NCBI GenBank assembly: GCA_022447205.1
Contig: JAKVBQ010000008.1
Location: forward strand, 16,453 to 80,452
Direction: 5' to 3'
DNA: 64,000 nt
From: Phycisphaerales bacterium
GTDB taxonomy: Bacteria; Planctomycetota; Phycisphaerae; Phycisphaerales; SM1A02
The notes under the pieces were generated by a model that was not told the origin of the DNA, made no database searches, and saw only the letters and a list, made by a program, of their open reading frames with translations. A program made the translations under genes and the position numbers. Shown here piece after piece: positions 9,510 through 18,304 of the stretch (position 1 is its first letter; every line of letters starts with the position of its first letter).

Positions 9510-10532
9510 TCAGCCCATCCGCTTGACCAGGGCGTCAGCGAAGCCATCCGTCGACAACGAGCCGCCAAGGTCGCCAGTGGTCTCACCATCCTTCAGGCAG
9601 GCGTCGTAGGCCTCCCGGATTCGGACCGCGGCATCACGTGCGTTCTCGTCCTGGTGCAGACGGTGCAGGTGGTTCAGCATCATCACCGAACTCATGATGA
9701 GGGCGAGCGGGTTGGCGATTCCCTTGCCAGCGATGTCCGGGGCCGATCCATGGACGGCCTCGAAGACCGACTGTTCGATGCCATGATTCGCTCCCGGCGT
9801 GCAACCGAGTCCCCCCACCAGTCCGGCACAGAGATCGCTGAGCACGTCACCGTAGAGGTTCTCGCAGAGGATGATGTCGAAGTCCTCCGGGTCCTGGACG
9901 AGTCGCATGCAGCCGGCATCGATGATTCGTTCGTCGTACTCGATGTCGGGATAGGACTCGCTGATCGCACGGGCGCTGTTGATGAACATGCCGTCGGACA
10001 GTTTCATGATGTTCGCCTTGTGGAACACCGTGATCTTCCTGCGATCGCGTTCGCGCGCATACTGGAAGGCGAATTCCGAGATCCGGGAACATGCGCGTTC
10101 CGTGGCGACCTTCAGCGAGGTGACCACGCCGTCGGTGATCTCGTTCTCGATGCCGGAATAGAGGCCTTCGGTGTTCTCCCGGACCACCACGATGTCGACG
10201 TCATCGAACCGGGTCTTCACCCCGTCGAGATTGCGCACCGGGCGGACCGCGCCGTAGAGATCGAGCTTCTTCCGGAGGGCGACGTTGACGCTGGTGTACC
10301 CACCGCCGATCGGAGTCGTGCATGGCCCCTTGAGGGCGACCCCATGCTCCCGAATCGCATCGACGGTCGCCTTGGGAAGCACCGAATCGTGCCCCTGCTC
10401 GACCGCACTCGCCCCGGCGAGATGCTCCACCCACGTGACGTCCGCCCCACTGGCATCGACCACCTTCCGAGCCGCACGGGCGACCTCGGGACCAATGCCG
10501 TCTCCAGGAATCAGAACGCAGGTATGTGCCAT
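9510..10532 (-). CDS. isocitrate dehydrogenase, NAD-dependent type
   Basis: 340-residue beta-decarboxylating dehydrogenase. Motifs: PGDGIGPEV (9-17), VRENTEGLYSG, FHKANIMKLSDGMF (Lys/Asp of the active site), NLYGDVLSDLCAGLVGG and VFEAVHGSAPDIAGKG. The ENTEGLYSG phosphorylation-loop region and the FHKANIMK motif point to NAD-dependent isocitrate dehydrogenase (oxidising isocitrate to 2-oxoglutarate) rather than 3-isopropylmalate dehydrogenase, though the two are close and homoisocitrate dehydrogenase is a further alternative. Start at ATG 10532 has GGAG six bases upstream. It leads the operon with the hydrolase and lipoprotein and is divergent from the FAD oxidoreductase. Confidence 0.88.
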   Translation of the reverse strand: MAHTCVLIPGDGIGPEVARAARKVVDASGADVTWVEHLAGASAVEQGHDSVLPKATVDAIREHGVALKGPCTTPIGGGYTSVNVALRKKLDLYGAVRPVRNLDGVKTRFDDVDIVVVRENTEGLYSGIENEITDGVVTSLKVATERACSRISEFAFQYARERDRRKITVFHKANIMKLSDGMFINSARAISESYPDIEYDERIIDAGCMRLVQDPEDFDIILCENLYGDVLSDLCAGLVGGLGCTPGANHGIEQSVFEAVHGSAPDIAGKGIANPLALIMSSVMMLNHLHRLHQDENARDAAVRIREAYDACLKDGETTGDLGGSLSTDGFADALVKRMG

Positions 10533-10653
10533 GGTTGCTCCATCGCGCCGCCTCGGCGCCGCGTTTCAAGGCTGCTCAGGATACCATGGGGGACACCTCG
10601 ACTCCCGGATCGATCCGGAATGAGCGTCCAGCAGCAGCGGCACCCCACTCCCG

Positions 10654-11874
10654 ATGAGCACACCACCAAGCAAGGTCATCAAGCTGGACGCGCTCGTCAT
10701 CGGAGGCGGAGTCACCGGACTCTGGACCCTCGACAGACTGGTCGCAGCGGGACACGACACGGCACTGGTCGAACAGGACGCACTCGGTCAGGGGCAGACG
10801 ATCTGCGCCCAGGGCATCCTGCATGGCGGCACCAAGTACTCGCTCAGCGGTTTGCTGGCGCCGGGTGCACGACAGGTCGCGGAGATGCCGGATCGATGGA
10901 AGGAACACCTCGAAGGCGCCAACGCACCCGACCTCGGCCAGGTTCGGGTCAGAAGCGAGGCATGCCATCTCTGGCGGACCGATTCGATGAAGTCGATCAT
11001 CAGCATGGCCGGGGCGAAGGTCGCGCTGCAGGTCAAGCCGGAACCGCTCCAGAAGCATGAACGGCCCGCGGTCCTCGCCGGCTGCCCTGGCGACGTTGCT
11101 CGGCTTCCGGAGCTGGTCCTCGAGATGCCGAGTCTCCTCGAGACACTGGCCGCCCTTCACCCGGGGCGGATCATCAGGGGCAGGGTGGAGTCCGGGACCC
11201 CCACCGACGGAGAACATCACCGCTCGGCCGTCACCGTCGCCCTCGGTGAAGAGAAGATGCTCATCAGCGCTCGCTACGTGATCCTCTGTGGCGGCACCGG
11301 CAACGAGGACCTCCTCAGGATGTTCAGTCCCGATTCCTTGCCAGTGGCGATGCAGCGACGTCCGCTGCACATGGCGATGGTCAAGGGGGCTGACGACGCC
11401 CTGCCCGAATTGAACGGCCACTGCGTCGACGGAGCGAAGACACGGGTCACCATCACCAGCTCGACGGCTTCGGACGGCGAACGGGTCTGGCAACTGGGGG
11501 GCGAACTCTCCGAGATCGGATGCGGACGAGGCGAGGATGAGCAGCGAGCGGCAGCAAGGGCGTGTCTCAGGGCCACCCTGCCCGGTTTCGACGTGGACGA
11601 CGACAGGCTCAAGTGGGGCACGTACCGGATCGACCGGGCCGAGCAGGACAAGCATCCGGCCAGGAAACGGAAGTCCCGACCCGACGACGTCACCATCACC
11701 AAGGCGGGCGGTCTCGTCATCGTCTGGCCCACCAAGATGGTGCTCGCACCACGCGCGGCAAGACAGGTGAGCCACCTCTTCGAACCGGGCACGGGAGCTG
11801 GCGCGCCACCGTTCCCCGATCAGTCGCCCCCTCCGATCGCGAAACCTCCCTGGGAGACGGCGACATGGCACTGA
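10654..11874 (+). CDS. FAD-dependent oxidoreductase (DAO family)
   Basis: 406-residue flavoprotein. The N-terminus has the dinucleotide-binding ALVIGGGVTGLWTLDRL with the acidic end of beta 2 at ALVEQ, followed by GQTICAQGILHGGTKYSL, similar to the GlpD/DAO superfamily where GQGQT..A.G..H.G contacts the flavin. The C-terminus has TITKAGGLVIVWPTKMVLA, the second FAD contact. Its substrate is not clear: glycerol-3-phosphate or 2-hydroxyglutarate oxidases share this layout. Its last ten bases overlap the start of the aldo/keto reductase, so the two are co-translated and may act on the same metabolite. No Shine-Dalgarno is obvious before ATG 10654. Confidence 0.8.
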   Translation: MSTPPSKVIKLDALVIGGGVTGLWTLDRLVAAGHDTALVEQDALGQGQTICAQGILHGGTKYSLSGLLAPGARQVAEMPDRWKEHLEGANAPDLGQVRVRSEACHLWRTDSMKSIISMAGAKVALQVKPEPLQKHERPAVLAGCPGDVARLPELVLEMPSLLETLAALHPGRIIRGRVESGTPTDGEHHRSAVTVALGEEKMLISARYVILCGGTGNEDLLRMFSPDSLPVAMQRRPLHMAMVKGADDALPELNGHCVDGAKTRVTITSSTASDGERVWQLGGELSEIGCGRGEDEQRAAARACLRATLPGFDVDDDRLKWGTYRIDRAEQDKHPARKRKSRPDDVTITKAGGLVIVWPTKMVLAPRAARQVSHLFEPGTGAGAPPFPDQSPPPIAKPPWETATWH

Positions 11875-12635
11875 ACGAGCTCGGCAGCACTGGCCTGCAG
11901 GTCTCACGGCTGGGATTCGGCGCGTTCAAGATCGGCCGGAACCAGAAGACCAAGTACCAGACTCACTACGACCTCCCCTCCGATCAGGCGGTGCACCAGC
12001 TGCTCGACGGGGTCCTCGACTGCGGCATCAACCTGTTCGATACCGCCCCGGCCTACGGTGAGAGCGAAGCAAGGATCGGACGGTACCTGCGCGAGTCGGG
12101 CAGACGGGACGAGGTGGTGCTCTGCTCCAAGGTCGGGGAGACCTTCGAGGACGGGAGCTCAAGCTATGCCTTTGATCGGTCCTCGGTCGAGCGCTCCCTC
12201 GACACCAGCCTCGAACGGCTCGGTACCGGCCACATCGACCTGGTCTCGGTGCACTCCGATGGCAAGGACCTGGACATCATCAGGCGGAGCGATGTGCTCG
12301 AGGTCCTCGAGGAACGTCGGGCCCGCGGGGAGGTCCGGGCGATCGGTTTCTCCGGCAAGACCCTCGAGGGTCATCTGGCGTGCCTCGAGGCGGAGCATCC
12401 CATCGACGTGCTGATGGTCGAGCTGAATCTTCTTGAGCAAAGCCAGCTCCCGATCCTCGCCCCTGCCGCCGAAGCCGGCGTGGGCATCCTGATCAAGAAG
12501 GGGCTCGCCTCCGGGCGTCTGGAGGCCTCAGAAGCCCTGCCATGGCTTCTCTCGCATGAGGCGATCGGGAGTGTCGTCGTCGGGGGGCTGTCCCTGGACC
12601 ATGTCCGGGCGAACCTCGTCCACGTCCCGGGCTGA
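11865..12635 (+). CDS. aldo/keto reductase
   Basis: 256-residue NAD(P)H-dependent oxidoreductase with a TIM-barrel layout. The catalytic tetrad can be read: Asp and Tyr in LFDTAPAYGES, Lys in LCSKVGE, His in VSVHSDGKD. Ends with SVVVGGLSLDHVRANL, the usual nucleotide-contact region. At 256 residues it is shorter than the usual 280-330, lacking part of the C-terminal loops. Start at ATG 11865 begins MALNELGSTGLQVSRLG, the standard family N-terminus; it lies inside the last codons of the FAD oxidoreductase (10-bp overlap). Substrate unknown. Confidence 0.88.
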   Translation: MALNELGSTGLQVSRLGFGAFKIGRNQKTKYQTHYDLPSDQAVHQLLDGVLDCGINLFDTAPAYGESEARIGRYLRESGRRDEVVLCSKVGETFEDGSSSYAFDRSSVERSLDTSLERLGTGHIDLVSVHSDGKDLDIIRRSDVLEVLEERRARGEVRAIGFSGKTLEGHLACLEAEHPIDVLMVELNLLEQSQLPILAPAAEAGVGILIKKGLASGRLEASEALPWLLSHEAIGSVVVGGLSLDHVRANLVHVPG

Positions 12636-12672
12636 ACCCGACGGGTCGCGGAGCCGTTCGATGACCCGAAAC

Positions 12673-14007
12673 TCAGCGGGTGGGGATGACCAGGACCATG
12701 TCGACCTTCAAGTCACCGGGATCCGACCCGATCTTCGCACGGTTGGCCTCGTAGATCAGCTCCCAATGGCGAGCCTCTCCGTAGTGGGCCTCCGAGATCG
12801 AGGACAGGCTTTCACCCGAACGAACGATGTGAGTCCCTGATCCGATCTTCACCGGCGCAGGCCTGGTGTTCTTCGGGGGAAGCATCAGGACCTGCCCGAT
12901 CGAGAGACGATTCGGGTTGATCGCCGGATTGGCCTCCGCGATCAGTATCCAGGAGGTCTCGTTGCCGTAGAAGGCATCCGAGATCGAGGTGAGGGTGTCA
13001 CCCTCCTTGACCGTGTACCGGGTCATCGCGGTGTTGCTCGCCACGGGTTCGATCGGCCGAGTCACCTCGGGCGCGGAGGTCGGGGCTGGCGCCTCCGGCT
13101 TGGAAGGCACGGTGGTGGTCGTGGTGAGTACCAGCGTGTCATCTCCGGCACCCTTGATGGGCCGTTCCGGTTCGATGTTCAGGACGTTTGCCTTGACGAC
13201 GAGCATCGAGTCACCAAGGATCGCTTCACGGATCTCGCCGGCCTGCGCCTCATCGATGAAACCGGAGATCCTCATCGTCCCGGAGGCCTCATCCAGCCCG
13301 GAAACGGAGACCACGGTGTCCTCGACCAGAATCGCACACGGCCGGGTGGCATTGCGTGCCGCAAGGCCGCGAATGAGTCGATTGGTCGGCTCATCAAAGG
13401 TCAGTTCGAGCGAGGTCCAGGCATCACCAGTCTGCTCGTCGATACCGACGAGGTCGAGGGAGCGGGACGTCGATGGCACCAACGCCTTGCTCGGGAGGGT
13501 GTAGAGGAGCATCTGAAGACCGGTCTCATGCCGTTCCACGACGAGTCCGTATCGTTCCTCGAAGTACCCCGCCGGATCCGCTCCGAGCGCACGGCTCGTC
13601 ATGCCGGCCTCAGCGAAGACCGAGGCATCGTAGATCGGGAACCAGGCGGCGATTCCACTGCGGAAGACCTCGGGGCCCTGCTCGCGCAACTTCTGCCGCA
13701 ACTCCGCGAGATCCACGCCGACCGGGTTGGATGCCGGCACCGCGACACGGAAGGCAACGCTCGAACTGGCCAGGACCGGTGTCGTCTCCGCGACTGCCGG
13801 GGGAGACGCCGCCTCGACCGGCGCGCCCTCGAGGGCGATCGTCGGTGCGGACACGGGTGTTTCATCCTGTTCGGCTCGTTCCGGCTCGATGACCAACGAC
13901 TTCGACCCCTCGGACTCGTCACCACCGGTGACCGCGAGGTAGTAGAAGCCAGTCGTCATGAACGCGACAACCAGCACCACGATGAAGATCCGACCACCTG
14001 AAGACAT
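12673..14007 (-). CDS. membrane-anchored SecD P1-like / double LysM protein
   Basis: 444 residues. An N-terminal hydrophobic segment (about 6-26) acts as anchor or signal, followed by a Pro/Ala/Glu-rich linker. Residues about 85-290 match the first periplasmic region of the adjacent SecDF in order: AAWFPIYD against ARWFPIND, GADPAGYF against EADPAGYF, MLLYTLPSKAL against LLLYVTPEKSM, RPCAILVEDTVVSVSG against QPMAIILDGQVYSAP, then the ISGFIDEAQAGEIREAIL repeat of GSFSAEEISYLIRVL. Two LysM domains (about 330-377 and 393-442) end the protein and should bind peptidoglycan. SecD transmembrane helices are absent. GGAG precedes ATG 14007. It is the last gene of the tgt-yajC-secDF run, 166 bp after secDF. 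Likely wall-tethered partner of SecDF (inference). Confidence 0.85.
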   Translation of the reverse strand: MSSGGRIFIVVLVVAFMTTGFYYLAVTGGDESEGSKSLVIEPERAEQDETPVSAPTIALEGAPVEAASPPAVAETTPVLASSSVAFRVAVPASNPVGVDLAELRQKLREQGPEVFRSGIAAWFPIYDASVFAEAGMTSRALGADPAGYFEERYGLVVERHETGLQMLLYTLPSKALVPSTSRSLDLVGIDEQTGDAWTSLELTFDEPTNRLIRGLAARNATRPCAILVEDTVVSVSGLDEASGTMRISGFIDEAQAGEIREAILGDSMLVVKANVLNIEPERPIKGAGDDTLVLTTTTTVPSKPEAPAPTSAPEVTRPIEPVASNTAMTRYTVKEGDTLTSISDAFYGNETSWILIAEANPAINPNRLSIGQVLMLPPKNTRPAPVKIGSGTHIVRSGESLSSISEAHYGEARHWELIYEANRAKIGSDPGDLKVDMVLVIPTR

Positions 14008-14173
14008 GAGCGTTCTCCGGAGTATGTGACGTCAAGGCCTGTCTGAACGAGCCAACGTGCCCACATCATACGAGTGCGGGCCGATCTTCGCTGGCAGGCC
14101 CCTCCGCAGCCGTCGGTTTGTCCACGAGACAACCGGGCGTGGTCACGCCCGGCACTCGTCTCGAGTGGTCGGA

Positions 14174-17100
14174 TCAGTCGGTTTCGGCTGCCGCGTCCGT
14201 CTCTGAATCGCTCTCGTAGGTCGTCGACTGGTCCTTCCGACGGAAGACCATCGGAGCCGCGATGGCCACCGAGGAATACGTCGCGGCCACCAGGCCCACG
14301 AGGAAGGTGTAGGCGAACGGCCGGATGCCGGTTCCGCCGAGGACGAGGAGGATCATCGCGGTCACGATCGTGGTACCACTGGTCAGCACGGTACGGCTGA
14401 AGGTCTGGTTGATCGAGAGGTTGATGCATTCCTTCGAGGCATAGGGCAGGCGGCCCTTGTTCTCGCGAATACGGTCCAGGATGACGATGGTGTCGTTCAG
14501 GGAGTATCCGATGATCGTCAGGAGGCCCGCGATGACGTTCAGGTCGATCCTGAACTCCTCGATGTGGAGGGCGGAGGCCCATGGGGTCGAGCCCACCATC
14601 ACACTGATCGCGAGCGCTCCCAGGCAGACCGACACGTTGAAGCAGAGGGCGGTCACGGCGGCCAGCGAGTACCAGAGGTTGCCGAACCGCACCCAGATGT
14701 AGACCAGCATGCCGAGGAGACTGAGGATCACGGCCACGATCGCGCTGGCCACGAGGTCCTGCGCCACGGTCGCCGAGAAGCTGGAGACCTGTTCGAGGCT
14801 GGCCTCACGAGTGAGGGCGTTGGAGAGCAGCTCCCACTCGCGCCGGGCGAGCTGGGAATCCCAGGTCTCGAGGTCGACCTCGAATGAGCTGAGCGAGTCG
14901 TCCGACACGAGGATCGCGAAGTCCGAGTGGGCACCGGCCTCACCGGTACCGGAAAGTCCGATGACGCGGCTGCGTCGGCCCAGCGCGTCGGAGAAGTCCG
15001 GCTGGGTCCGCATGCGCTGGATGCGCTCCTCGAGATCGGCGGCGGTGATCGCGGGTTCGACATCCTCGAGCAGGACGAGCACGCCGCCCCGGTAGTCGTC
15101 GACGCGCTGGGTCAGCCCCTCGCGACCCAGGCATTCACCGACCGTCGCCTTCTCGAGCGAGAAGGTCCTGCTGGTGTGGCGATCATCGCCCTCACCGCTG
15201 AAGTGGACCGGCCTGGTGACGTTCAGCTGGTCGGCGAACGTCTCGACCACGGCGGCGACCACGGCACCCTCGATCGCGTCCTCGTCGGTCGCGTCCGGCG
15301 GATTCGCGACCTTCACCTGGAAGGCGCTGGAACCGACGCCCGCTGTGGTCTCACCCGAGGTGAGAACGGTCGCGTTGCCGAGCTGGCGAACGGGGGAATC
15401 CTCCGGAGCGGCGGCGGCCACGGCCTTGAGGCGGGCACGGACGTCCTCCAGCTGAAGAGCGAGTGATCCGTCACTGGTCGCAGGCTCACCCTCCTCGGCC
15501 ATTCGCGTGGACATGGTCAGGCTGACCCCGCCACGGAACTCGGTCTCGAGCATGTCGTTGCCACGCCCGAAGAAGAGGGAGAGGCCGACGATCGCGAGGA
15601 CCAGCGAGAAGACCTGGAAGACGTGCCGCCATCGAATCCAGTCGATGCTCGGCTGCAGCAGGCGGTGGATCGCGGGAATGATCACCGGCAGCATCAGCCC
15701 CGGGAACTTCCTCGCACCGAAGCCCTCGATGACGATGTCGAAGATCAGACGCGACACGAAGAGCGTGGTGAACAGGGTGCCCAGCACACCGAGCGACAGG
15801 GTCAGGGCGAAGCCCTTCACCTCGGTGACCGCATACTGATACAGCACGAAGCAGACGATCAGGTTGGTGATGTTGCCGTCGAAGATGGCGCTGGCGGCCT
15901 TCTTGTAGCCGAGGCGGACCGCGACCCGGAGGTCCTCCTTGTTGTTCACCAGCTCCTCGCGGATGCGTTCGTAGACGAGCACGCTCGCATCGACCGCCAT
16001 GCCGACGGTGAGCGCGATGCCGGCGAGGCCGGGCAGCGTGAAGGTGCCGTCGATCATCGCCATGATGCCGAAGATCATCAGCGCGTTGAGACACAGCGCG
16101 ATGTCCGCGACCAGCCCGGCGAAGAAGTAGTAGCAGAGCATCATGATCGCGACGACGATCACCGCGAGCATGACGGCCTCGAGACCCTTGCCGAGGTTGT
16201 CGGCACCGATCGAGGGGCCCAGCACGCTGGTCGAGATCGGTTCGGGGGACAGCCGCGCCTCGAGAGCGCCGGCGGCAAGGACGCGGATCAGGTAGCTGAT
16301 CTCCTCGGCGGAGAAACTGCCCTGGATGATGCCTCGATCGGAGATGCGGCTGTTCAGGTTCGGAGCGCTGTAGACCTGGCCGTCGAGGATGATCGCCATC
16401 GGCTGGTCGATGTTCGGAGCGGTGAGCTGACTCATCAGTCGCCCGCCGTTGGTGTCGAGGCTGAAGCCGACGGCGTCACGTCCGAGGTCGTCGGGCGTGC
16501 GGTAGGTCCGCTTCATCGACCACTGCTCGCCGTTCTCATGGGTCATCGACTTCTCGGGGGTCACGTAGAGCAGCAGGTAGATCTTGCCGTCACGTTCGCC
16601 GGCGACGAGGCCCCGTGGAGTGAAGTAACCGGCGGGATCCGCCTCGAGAGCAGCAAGCTGCTCCGGGGTGTCCGCCCACTGCTTGAGATCGTTGATCGGG
16701 AACCACCGAGCCACCGCGGAGTCGGTGTTTCGTGCGCCCCGCTCCTCGAGCTGCGTGCGCATGTCGTCGGGGTTCACCCCCTGAGGGTCGTTCACGGTGA
16801 CCGCGATGCGGTACTCGAGGACACCCGCGCCCTTGAGCATGCGCTTGAGGTCCTCCGGATCATCAAGGCCACTGCGGACCGCCTCGTACTCCCCGTAGGT
16901 CTGGAGCAGGCCGTCAAGCGCGTTGGACAAGTGCGGGAACTCCATGCGGAGCTCCTGGATCTGTTCCGCCCGACGGGAGGGCATCTCGACCACCACACCG
17001 TCCTCGATGGTGGTCCGCGGATCGTTGGGGAGCATCAGGACCGCCTGAACGCGCGCCTCGGGAAGTCGGGCCGCGAGCAGGGACGCCTTCAGTTCATCCG

Positions 17101-17671
17101 CCCTCAGTTCCGCGCGAGCGATGCGATCCTGGAACGCTTCGATCATCGCGGGAGCGAAGTCATCGGACTGCAGCATCGTGTTGAGCTGCTCGCGCGTCGT
17201 CTTGCTTTCGGCATGGAGGCCCTGAAGGGTCTCGAACTGAGCGATGCGATCGGGGTCCTCACCACCGAACCTGCTGGCGGCCTCGCCGAGGTCGAGGGCG
17301 GTCATGAGTTCGGACTCGCTGATCACCGACTGGGCGATCAGGTCCTTGAGCTCGGACTGGAACGCTTGCTGCCTGACCCGGACCTCGGGACTCGGCAGTG
17401 GCATGACGATCTCGATCCGGTCAAGCCCCTGGGGCTGGAAGGCGATGTCGAGGATGCCCTGGGGATTCACGCGCTGCTTGAGCACGTCGATCACCTGCGC
17501 GAGCACCTCGTCGCGATTGGCCTCACCCGGGATGTTCACGGCATAGACGAGGCTGACACCACCGCGAAGGTCCTTGCCGAGACGGATCTTCTGTTCGGGT
17601 GGAACGACGGACCACACACAGATGGTGATCACGGTCGCGATGAGCAGCAGTTTCGAGATGACGCCTTGCAT
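14174..17671 (-). CDS. secDF: protein translocase SecDF fusion
   Basis: 1165-residue single-chain SecD-SecF, the proton-driven export booster of the Sec translocon in the inner membrane. SecD half (1 to about 660): TM1 near 6-24, KDLRGGVSLVYAV, a large P1 region, and TM cluster with GMAVDASVLVYERIREEL. SecF half (about 690 to 1140): TEFRGGVSLTM, a second periplasmic domain, and GYSLNDTIVILDRIRENKG. Both halves keep their signature TM4 motifs. The P1 region is longer than in E. coli SecD, with extra helical material at about 70-270. Co-directional with yajC upstream (103 bp gap) and the SecD-like LysM gene downstream, the classic tgt-yajC-secD-secF order. Confidence 0.96.
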   Translation of the reverse strand: MQGVISKLLLIATVITICVWSVVPPEQKIRLGKDLRGGVSLVYAVNIPGEANRDEVLAQVIDVLKQRVNPQGILDIAFQPQGLDRIEIVMPLPSPEVRVRQQAFQSELKDLIAQSVISESELMTALDLGEAASRFGGEDPDRIAQFETLQGLHAESKTTREQLNTMLQSDDFAPAMIEAFQDRIARAELRADELKASLLAARLPEARVQAVLMLPNDPRTTIEDGVVVEMPSRRAEQIQELRMEFPHLSNALDGLLQTYGEYEAVRSGLDDPEDLKRMLKGAGVLEYRIAVTVNDPQGVNPDDMRTQLEERGARNTDSAVARWFPINDLKQWADTPEQLAALEADPAGYFTPRGLVAGERDGKIYLLLYVTPEKSMTHENGEQWSMKRTYRTPDDLGRDAVGFSLDTNGGRLMSQLTAPNIDQPMAIILDGQVYSAPNLNSRISDRGIIQGSFSAEEISYLIRVLAAGALEARLSPEPISTSVLGPSIGADNLGKGLEAVMLAVIVVAIMMLCYYFFAGLVADIALCLNALMIFGIMAMIDGTFTLPGLAGIALTVGMAVDASVLVYERIREELVNNKEDLRVAVRLGYKKAASAIFDGNITNLIVCFVLYQYAVTEVKGFALTLSLGVLGTLFTTLFVSRLIFDIVIEGFGARKFPGLMLPVIIPAIHRLLQPSIDWIRWRHVFQVFSLVLAIVGLSLFFGRGNDMLETEFRGGVSLTMSTRMAEEGEPATSDGSLALQLEDVRARLKAVAAAAPEDSPVRQLGNATVLTSGETTAGVGSSAFQVKVANPPDATDEDAIEGAVVAAVVETFADQLNVTRPVHFSGEGDDRHTSRTFSLEKATVGECLGREGLTQRVDDYRGGVLVLLEDVEPAITAADLEERIQRMRTQPDFSDALGRRSRVIGLSGTGEAGAHSDFAILVSDDSLSSFEVDLETWDSQLARREWELLSNALTREASLEQVSSFSATVAQDLVASAIVAVILSLLGMLVYIWVRFGNLWYSLAAVTALCFNVSVCLGALAISVMVGSTPWASALHIEEFRIDLNVIAGLLTIIGYSLNDTIVILDRIRENKGRLPYASKECINLSINQTFSRTVLTSGTTIVTAMILLVLGGTGIRPFAYTFLVGLVAATYSSVAIAAPMVFRRKDQSTTYESDSETDAAAETD

Positions 17672-17774
17672 GGTGTCTCGGTCGATCCTTTGGTCGAGCG
17701 TTCCGTGGCCGGACAGTCAGGTGGATACCGGCAGCGGAGGCTCTGGGTGTTTGGTCCGGGTGGAGCCGGCGGAT

Positions 17775-18203
17775 TCAGTTTCCGCTTCCTGCCCCTTCAA
17801 GAATGGCATCGATGTACTGACGGTCGAGCGTGATTCGTGTGTCACGGGATTCATCGACCTTGATGACCAGCTGGTCATCGTTGGCCTCGACGACGGAACC
17901 GATGATGCCACCACGAGTACGAATACGATCGTGCTTCACGACCTGCTGAAGCTGCAGGCGACGCTTCTTCTCGCGTCGACTGCTCATGAACGTGATGAAG
18001 ACGAAGAAGATCAGGATCGGCAGGAGCATGAACATCAGGCTCGGTGGCTGCGGTTGTGCCGCACCGTTCGCTCCACCCTGGGCGCCATCGGCAGCCGTGG
18101 CCGTGGCCGCCGGTGCGTCCCCGGCCAGGGCCGGAACCTCGGCCCCCTCCTGCAAGGTCGTCAGGACAAGAACTGGAATGTCTGAGTATGAAGAGGCTGT
18201 CAT
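17775..18203 (-). CDS. yajC: preprotein translocase subunit YajC
   Basis: 142-residue Sec accessory subunit. An unusually long Ala/Gly-rich N-terminal part (about 55 residues) precedes the single transmembrane helix (LMFMLLPILIFFVFITFM) and the conserved cytoplasmic domain SRREKKRRLQLQQ...VKHDRIRTRGGIIGSVVE. YajC is usually near 110 residues, so the N-terminal extension is odd. I place the start at ATG 18203 (AGGA nine bases upstream); an in-frame GTG at 18230 would add nine residues. It sits between tgt and secDF as in many bacteria. Confidence 0.9.
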   Translation of the reverse strand: MTASSYSDIPVLVLTTLQEGAEVPALAGDAPAATATAADGAQGGANGAAQPQPPSLMFMLLPILIFFVFITFMSSRREKKRRLQLQQVVKHDRIRTRGGIIGSVVEANDDQLVIKVDESRDTRITLDRQYIDAILEGAGSGN

Positions 18204-18241
18204 GGATGTTCCTGAACCGTCGTCACTCACAAATCGTCACA

Positions 18242-18266
18242 AGAGGCCCACGAGAGCCTCTTTTTT
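18242..18266 (+). terminator. terminator-like hairpin facing the plus strand
   Basis: AGAGGC (18242-18247) and GCCTCT (18256-18261) pair across an 8-base loop, followed by a T6 run. The U-tract is on the plus strand, yet both neighbours (tgt and yajC) are on the minus strand. It may stop antisense transcription into tgt, or be just a hairpin in the tgt-yajC leader. Confidence 0.4.
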
Positions 18267-18304
18267 CCCAAACCGAAGCCCGGACCCGACCGGATCCCAG
18301 GTGT

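Noticed and set aside
15623-17833. 736-residue open frame on the plus strand across secDF
   Set aside because: Antisense shadow of secDF, rich in His/Arg/Asp; no motifs.
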